Shown here one piece after another: positions 59,458-64,000 of a DNA stretch of 64,000 bases; within the stretch, counting starts at the first letter, position 1, and every line of letters starts with the position of its first letter. The translations under genes were made by a program, and so were the position numbers. The stretch comes from Pseudomonas lini. GTDB taxonomy: Bacteria > Pseudomonadota > Gammaproteobacteria > Pseudomonadales > Pseudomonadaceae. A model generated the notes under the pieces. It had not been told where the DNA came from, did no database searches, and saw nothing but the letters and a program-made list of their open reading frames with translations. Location: positions 620,001 through 684,000 of the forward strand of contig NZ_JYLB01000001.1 in NCBI RefSeq assembly GCF_001042905.1. The letters are read 5' to 3'.

Positions 59458-61083
59458 ATGTCATTGCGTAATCTGAAAATCGCGCCTCGAGCTTTCCTGG
59501 GTTTCGCCTTCATTGCCTTGCTGGTGATCGTGCTGGGTGTGTTTGCCGTGAACCGCATGACGGTCATCCGCCAGGCCTCTGTTGACATGGAAGCAACGCA
59601 GTTGCCCAGCATCGGGTTTCTGGGAAACATGACGGAAAATGTCCTGCGTCTGCGGATTCTCTCATTCCGCGTACTGGTCAACCGTGATCCGGCGGCGTTG
59701 CAGGAAGCCCAAACCCGCATCGGTGTGCTCGTCGACAAGGTGCGCACTGCCCAAACAAGCTATGCCGCCTTGCCGGCCAGCCCTGAAGAAGCCGCGCTGT
59801 ACAAAACCTTTGCGACAACCCTCGACAACTACATGCAGGCCCAGAGCCAGATGCTGGAGCTGTCGCGACAGAACAAACTCGATGAGATGCGCACCCTGAT
59901 CAATACTCGGATCAAGGAAGGCACCGATCAGATGGGCGAGCAACTGAACAAACTGGTAGCGCTCAACGCCGTCGATGCCAAAACCGCGTCGGCCAAGGCG
60001 GGCGAGCACTACAGCGAAGCCTTTATCGGCATCGTGACGGTGGCGGTGATGGCTTCGATGCTGACCGTGCTGCTGGCCTGGCTGTTGACCCGCAGCATCC
60101 TCACGCCGCTGAACCGTGCGGTGCTCGCGGCCGAAACCATTGCCGGCGGCAACCTGAGCAAGGTCATCGAAGTCGACGGCAACGACGAACCGGCGCGTTT
60201 GCTCGGTGCCTTGTCCGCCATGCAGGCCAACCTGCGCAAAACCATCGAACAGATCGCTGGCTCCGCGACGCAACTGGGCGCCGCCGCCGAAGAGCTCAGC
60301 ACCGTGACCCAAGAAGCGTCCCGTGGCCTGCAACAGCAAAACAACGAAATCGAACAGGCGGCCACGGCCGTCAACGAAATGACTGCCGCCGTGGAAGAAG
60401 TGGCGCGCAACGCGGTGTCGACCTCCGAAGCGTCGAACCAGTCGACTCAGGCCGCTCGTGAAGGTCGTGACCGAGTGGTGGAAACCGTCGACGCGATCCA
60501 GACCATGACCCACGACGTGCAAAACACGGCGTTGATGATCGAAGGCCTGGCGGCTCAGGGCCGCGACATCGGTAAAGTGCTGGACGTGATCCGTGCCATT
60601 GCCGAACAGACCAACCTGCTGGCCCTCAACGCCGCGATCGAAGCCGCCCGTGCCGGTGAAGCCGGACGTGGCTTTGCGGTGGTGGCGGATGAGGTTCGGG
60701 CGCTGGCTCATCGCACCGCGCAATCGACCCAGGAAATCGAGAAAATGGTCGCCGGCATCCAGAACGGCACCGGCGAAGCGGTCTCGTCGATGCAGCAAAG
60801 CAATCAGCGCACCCAAAGCACCCTGGAAATGGCCCGCGCTGCGGGTGTCGCACTGGAGCAGATCACTCAATCGATTCAATTGATCAACGAACGTAACCTG
60901 GTGATCGCCAGCGCCTCGGAAGAACAGGCTCAGGTGTCCCGTGAAGTCGACCGCAATCTGGTGAACATTCGCGACCTGGCCACTCAGTCCGCCGCCGGTG
61001 CCAACCAGACCAGTGCCGCCACCCACGAATTGTCGCGATTGGCGGTTGATTTGAACGCGATGGTGGCGCGTTTCGTGATTTGA
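59458..61083 (+). CDS. methyl-accepting chemotaxis protein
   Basis: A 541-residue receptor with membrane helices at about 10-31 and 188-212. The periplasmic domain of about 155 residues looks like a four-helix bundle (4HB_MCP). HAMP and the signalling domain follow, with tip [20 protein letters not shown] and [15 protein letters not shown]. It is 40 bases upstream of aruH on the same strand, so the ligand may be an amino acid such as arginine; this is only a contextual guess. Confidence 0.93.
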   Translation: MSLRNLKIAPRAFLGFAFIALLVIVLGVFAVNRMTVIRQASVDMEATQLPSIGFLGNMTENVLRLRILSFRVLVNRDPAALQEAQTRIGVLVDKVRTAQTSYAALPASPEEAALYKTFATTLDNYMQAQSQMLELSRQNKLDEMRTLINTRIKEGTDQMGEQLNKLVALNAVDAKTASAKAGEHYSEAFIGIVTVAVMASMLTVLLAWLLTRSILTPLNRAVLAAETIAGGNLSKVIEVDGNDEPARLLGALSAMQANLRKTIEQIAGSATQLGAAAEELSTVTQEASRGLQQQNNEIEQAATAVNEMTAAVEEVARNAVSTSEASNQSTQAAREGRDRVVETVDAIQTMTHDVQNTALMIEGLAAQGRDIGKVLDVIRAIAEQTNLLALNAAIEAARAGEAGRGFAVVADEVRALAHRTAQSTQEIEKMVAGIQNGTGEAVSSMQQSNQRTQSTLEMARAAGVALEQITQSIQLINERNLVIASASEEQAQVSREVDRNLVNIRDLATQSAAGANQTSAATHELSRLAVDLNAMVARFVI

Positions 61084-61123
61084 GATAGGGTTGAAACTGG
61101 AACTCGCGCGTTAGGAGAAGTAC

Positions 61124-62311
61124 ATGCGCTATTCAGCCTTGACCCAACGAATCGCCGGTGACGGAGCGGCAGCCTGGAAGATTCACGATCGAGCGCTGGA
61201 ATTGCGTGAGCAGGGCGTCGACGTGCTGTTGCTGTCGATCGGCGATCCGGATTTCGACACGCCGCTGCCCATCGTCCACGCCGCCATCGACAGCCTGTTG
61301 GCTGGCGACACCCATTACTCGGATGTACGCGGTACCCGCACACTGCGCAGCAGCATCGCCAGCCGTCATCAGCGGCGCAGCGGTCAGGAGGTGGATGCCG
61401 ACCATGTGATCGTGCTGCCCGGTGCGCAGTGCGCGGTGTATTCGGTTGCCCAATGCCTGCTCGATCCTGGCGACGAAGTGATCGTCGCCGAACCGATGTA
61501 CGTGACCTATGAAGGTGTGTTCGGCGCCTGTGGCGCCAGCGTGGTGCCGGTGGCGGTGTGTCCGGAGAACGGCTTTCGGGTCGAACCGGCAGATGTTGCG
61601 GCGCTGATCACCCCGAAAACCCGCGTCATTTTGCTCAACAGCCCGAACAATCCCTCCGGTGCCAGTCTGTCGTTAAAAAGCTGGAAGGCGCTGGCGGCGC
61701 TGTGCGTGCGGCATGACCTCTGGCTGATCAGCGACGAGGTCTACAGCGATCTGTTGTATGAGGGCGAGCACATCAGCCCGGCCAGTCTGCCGGGCATGGC
61801 CGAGCGCACCGCGACCCTCAACAGTTTGTCCAAATCCCATGCCATGACCGGCTGGCGAGTAGGCTGGATGATCGGCCCCAAAGCGCTGGCCGACCACGTG
61901 ATGCATCTGTCGTTGTGCATGCTGTTCGGCCTTCCGGATTTCGTCCAGAACGCCGCGCAAGTAGCGCTCGATAAGGACTTGCCGGAAGTGGCGCTGATGC
62001 GCGAGGAATATCGCCAGCGTCGCGATCTGGTGTGCGCGAGGTTGAGCAGTTGCCCGGGCATCCGGCCGATCAAACCCGATGGCGGAATGTTCGTGATGGT
62101 CGATGTGCGCCAGACCGGGCTCGGTGCTCAAGATTTTGCCGAGCGGCTGCTTGAAGTGTATGGCGTGTCGGTGCTGGCCGGTGAAGCCTTCGGGCCTAGC
62201 GCGGCGGGGCATATTCGCATTGGCCTGGTGGTGGATCAGGTGAGGCTGGCGGATGCGTGCCAGCGGATTGCGTCGTGTGCGGCGGATTTGTTGCAGGTGC
62301 GGCGGGCCTGA
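61124..62311 (+). CDS. aruH: arginine:pyruvate transaminase
   Basis: A 395-residue class I PLP aminotransferase. It starts RYSALTQRIAGDGAAAWKIH and shares long identical runs with P. aeruginosa AruH as I recall it (EVIVAEPMYVTYE, SPASLPGM, TATLNSLSKSHAMTGWRVGW, SVLAGEAFGPSAAGHIR). The PLP lysine is in SLSKSHAM, with NSPNNPSGA and SDEVYS as further PLP contacts. It converts arginine to 2-ketoarginine in the transaminase pathway. The partner decarboxylase aruI is not adjacent. Confidence 0.9.
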   Translation: MRYSALTQRIAGDGAAAWKIHDRALELREQGVDVLLLSIGDPDFDTPLPIVHAAIDSLLAGDTHYSDVRGTRTLRSSIASRHQRRSGQEVDADHVIVLPGAQCAVYSVAQCLLDPGDEVIVAEPMYVTYEGVFGACGASVVPVAVCPENGFRVEPADVAALITPKTRVILLNSPNNPSGASLSLKSWKALAALCVRHDLWLISDEVYSDLLYEGEHISPASLPGMAERTATLNSLSKSHAMTGWRVGWMIGPKALADHVMHLSLCMLFGLPDFVQNAAQVALDKDLPEVALMREEYRQRRDLVCARLSSCPGIRPIKPDGGMFVMVDVRQTGLGAQDFAERLLEVYGVSVLAGEAFGPSAAGHIRIGLVVDQVRLADACQRIASCAADLLQVRRA

Positions 62312-62320
62312 AGAAACGCG

Positions 62321-62396
62321 AAAAGATCGCAGCCTTCGGCAGCTCCTACCCTGGAATGAGAAACCCTGTAGGAGCTGCCGAAGGCTGCGATCTTTT
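62321..62396. repeat. REP doublet, TAGGAGCTGCCGAAGGCTGCGA family
   Basis: AAAAGATCGCAGCCTTCGGC and its complement lie between the convergent aruH and kguD genes. Confidence 0.9.
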
Positions 62397-62401
62397 GATC
62401 T

Positions 62402-63388
62402 TCAGCCTTTCCAGGCCCCAACATTCACCAGATTCGCCGGCCGCTCCCCAGCCAACGCCGCCAACAGATTATCCACCGCACACCGGGCCATCGCCTCCCG
62501 CGTCTCATGCGTCGCCGACCCAATGTGCGGCGTCGCCACCACGTTGTTCAACTGCAACAACGGCGAGTCCTGCCCCAGCGGCTCCCGCTCGAACACATCC
62601 AGCCCCGCCGCGCGAATCCGCTTCTGCTGCAACGCCTCGATCAGCGCTGGCTCATCTACCACCTTGCCCCGGGAAATGTTGATGAAGATCGTCTCCGGAC
62701 GCATCAGGGCGAATTGTTCAGCGCCGATCAACCCTTCGGTTTCAGCAGTCAGCGGCAACGTCAGGCAAACGAAATCGGCCTGCTGCAACAACTCGCTCAG
62801 GCTGCGGTATTGCGCGTTGAATCGCTGTTCCACCGCCGGTTTCGGCGAATGGCTGTGATACAGAACCGGCATCCCAAAACCGAAATGCCCGCGCTGCGCC
62901 AGCGCCTCACCAATGCGCCCCATGCCGATGATGCCCAGCGTCTTGCCATGCACATCGCTGCCGAAATGCGCCGGGCCAATGTTGCGGTTCCACTGGCCGG
63001 CGCGAACCATGTTGGCCAGTTCCACCACGCGCCGGGCGGTGGCCAGGATCAGCGCGAAACCTGTGTCGGCGGTGGTTTCGGTCAATACGTCAGGGGTGTT
63101 GCTGAGCAGGATTCGCCGTTCGGTCAGGTAGTCGATGTCGTAGTTGTCGACGCCGACGGACACGCTGGCAATGGCTTCCAGATTCGGCGCCAGATCCAAT
63201 AATCCGGCGTCCAGTTTCAGACTGGCGCCGAGCAACCCGTGGGCGCAGGGCAGGGCCTGGCGCAGTTTTGCCAGACCCTCGGCGTCGAGGTTGTCGATCA
63301 GCGTCACCTCGGTCTGCTCATGCAAACGAGCCATCAGCAGCGGCGAGAGTTTCTTGTACAGCACAACCTGCTTTTTCATCGTCATCAT
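62402..63388 (-). CDS. kguD: 2-ketogluconate-6-phosphate reductase (D-2-hydroxyacid dehydrogenase)
   Basis: About 328 residues of the D-isomer 2-hydroxyacid dehydrogenase family: NAD motif GIIGMGRIGEALAQRG, ISRGKVVDEPALIEAL with catalytic Arg, DVFEREPL with Glu, and PHIGSATHETR with the catalytic His. It directly follows a KguT-like permease gene, the order of kguEKTD operons, which is why KguD is preferred over GhrB-type glyoxylate reductase. Starts at 63388, 63385 and 63379 are all possible. Confidence 0.82.
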   Translation of the reverse strand: MMTMKKQVVLYKKLSPLLMARLHEQTEVTLIDNLDAEGLAKLRQALPCAHGLLGASLKLDAGLLDLAPNLEAIASVSVGVDNYDIDYLTERRILLSNTPDVLTETTADTGFALILATARRVVELANMVRAGQWNRNIGPAHFGSDVHGKTLGIIGMGRIGEALAQRGHFGFGMPVLYHSHSPKPAVEQRFNAQYRSLSELLQQADFVCLTLPLTAETEGLIGAEQFALMRPETIFINISRGKVVDEPALIEALQQKRIRAAGLDVFEREPLGQDSPLLQLNNVVATPHIGSATHETREAMARCAVDNLLAALAGERPANLVNVGAWKG

Positions 63389-63400
63389 CTCTACATCCAA

Positions 63401-64000
63401 TCAAGAATGAGCCGCCACTGACCGGGGCACAGCGACCCGGTCACTGGTGCCGGGTTTGAGGAAAATTGTCAGCACCACCGACAGCAGCAGGGCGCCGCTC
63501 ATCAGCAGATAAGACGCACCGGGCGATCCGGTGGAGCTATTCAGGTAACCCACCAGATAAGAACCACCAAACGAACCGAGTGCGCCCATGCTGTTGATCA
63601 ACGCCATGGCGCCACCGGCGACGTTGGCCGGGAGGATTTCCGGGACGATGGCGAAAAACGGCCCGTAGGGGGCGTACATGCAGGCGCCGGCAATTACCAG
63701 CAGCGTGTAGGACCACCAGAAATGTTCCGCGCCCAAAGCGTAGGAGCCATAGAACGCAATCGAGGCGATCAGCAGCGGTGGCCAGACGAAGCGTTTGCGC
63801 TTCTGCAGTTTGTCCGAGCCCCAGGACACCAGCAGCATGCCGATCACTGCGGCGAGGTACGGCAACGACGACAGCCAACCGGCTTCGATCATGTCCATCT
63901 GCGCGCCGGCCTTGAGGATCGATGGCAGCCACAACACGAAACCGTAGACGCCAATGCTCCAGCAGAAAAACTGCAACGCAAGGATGATCACTTTCGGCGA
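63401..64000 (-). CDS. kguT: 2-ketogluconate transporter, C-terminal part, runs off the window
   Basis: The last roughly 200 residues of an MFS anion:cation symporter with six visible helices (ALQFFCWSIGVYGFVLWLPS, GWLSSLPYLAAVIGMLLVSW, YGPFFAIVPEILPANVAGGA, LINSMGALGSFGGSYLVGYL). The stop is 12 bases before the kguD start region, so the two are co-transcribed. Imported 2-ketogluconate would be phosphorylated by KguK, whose gene is expected beyond the window. Confidence 0.82.
   Translation of the reverse strand, partial: SPKVIILALQFFCWSIGVYGFVLWLPSILKAGAQMDMIEAGWLSSLPYLAAVIGMLLVSWGSDKLQKRKRFVWPPLLIASIAFYGSYALGAEHFWWSYTLLVIAGACMYAPYGPFFAIVPEILPANVAGGAMALINSMGALGSFGGSYLVGYLNSSTGSPGASYLLMSGALLLSVVLTIFLKPGTSDRVAVPRSVAAHS

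Overview
The window is a stretch of chromosome from a Pseudomonas of the fluorescens group. This rests on gene content: nirBD, a MvaT/H-NS-type silencer, DUF6124 and DUF4946 families, aruH, kguT/kguD and the mtlR-type activator. It also rests on the dense REP sequences (core GTGGGAGCGGGCTTGC, and a second family with core TAGGAGCTGCCGAAGGCTGCGA) that sit between many genes. GC is high throughout except for an efflux gene near 34-35.6 kb and the silencer promoter near 43.6 kb.

Layout. 0-3 kb: a two-kinase/one-regulator signalling operon (minus strand), then a small secreted protein. 3.6-7.1 kb: a FolD paralogue, a TerC/Alx membrane protein and a SCO1-PCu(A)C copper pair. 7.4-8.2 kb: a DUF6124 gene behind a long structured leader, repeated at 54.3-55.0 kb. 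8.4-12 kb: assimilatory nitrite reductase nirBD with a sigma-54-type promoter and a NasT-type hexaloop/terminator leader, then a CBS protein. 12-16.3 kb: a chemoreceptor and the ruins of a mannitol/sorbitol cluster (short-chain dehydrogenase, internally deleted mtlE, AraC activator). 16.5-19.6 kb: tRNA-Cys and tRNA-Leu followed by small phage-like genes and a methyltransferase stub, a decayed mobile element. 19.8-24.9 kb: P-loop kinase/MarR pair, topoisomerase IB, and modABC with a ModE box.

25-30.4 kb: nitronate monooxygenase-like protein, a quinone/acrylyl-CoA reductase-type enzyme, a GyrI-like protein, and an alkylation-repair cluster (2OG-Fe(II) oxygenase, alkB, ada) with two near-identical Ada-box promoters. 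30.4-33.8 kb: small proteins and galU. 34-39.2 kb: DHA2 efflux pump, glutathione reductase, and a divergent KfrA-like/tyrosine recombinase pair. 39.3-48.6 kb: ahpC-ahpF, gloA, a DUF4946 protein, the silencer, a CSS-EAL phosphodiesterase, LysR/EamA, and hpd. 48.7-54.1 kb: RarD and a likely operon of a LodA/GoxA-like quinocofactor oxidase, its LodB-like flavoprotein and an aldo/keto reductase. 55-64 kb: a sugar-acid MFS permease, CdaR regulator and glycerate kinase; a chemoreceptor; aruH; and the end of a kgu (2-ketogluconate) operon.

The most unusual signals are: (1) the two DUF6124 leaders, which share covarying hairpins, a loop motif repeated twice in each leader, and a short upstream ORF that diverges largely at synonymous sites; (2) the LodA/LodB/aldo-keto reductase cassette; (3) paired Ada boxes with identical spacing, controlling an Ada protein that has lost three of four zinc cysteines; and (4) the collapsed mannitol operon.
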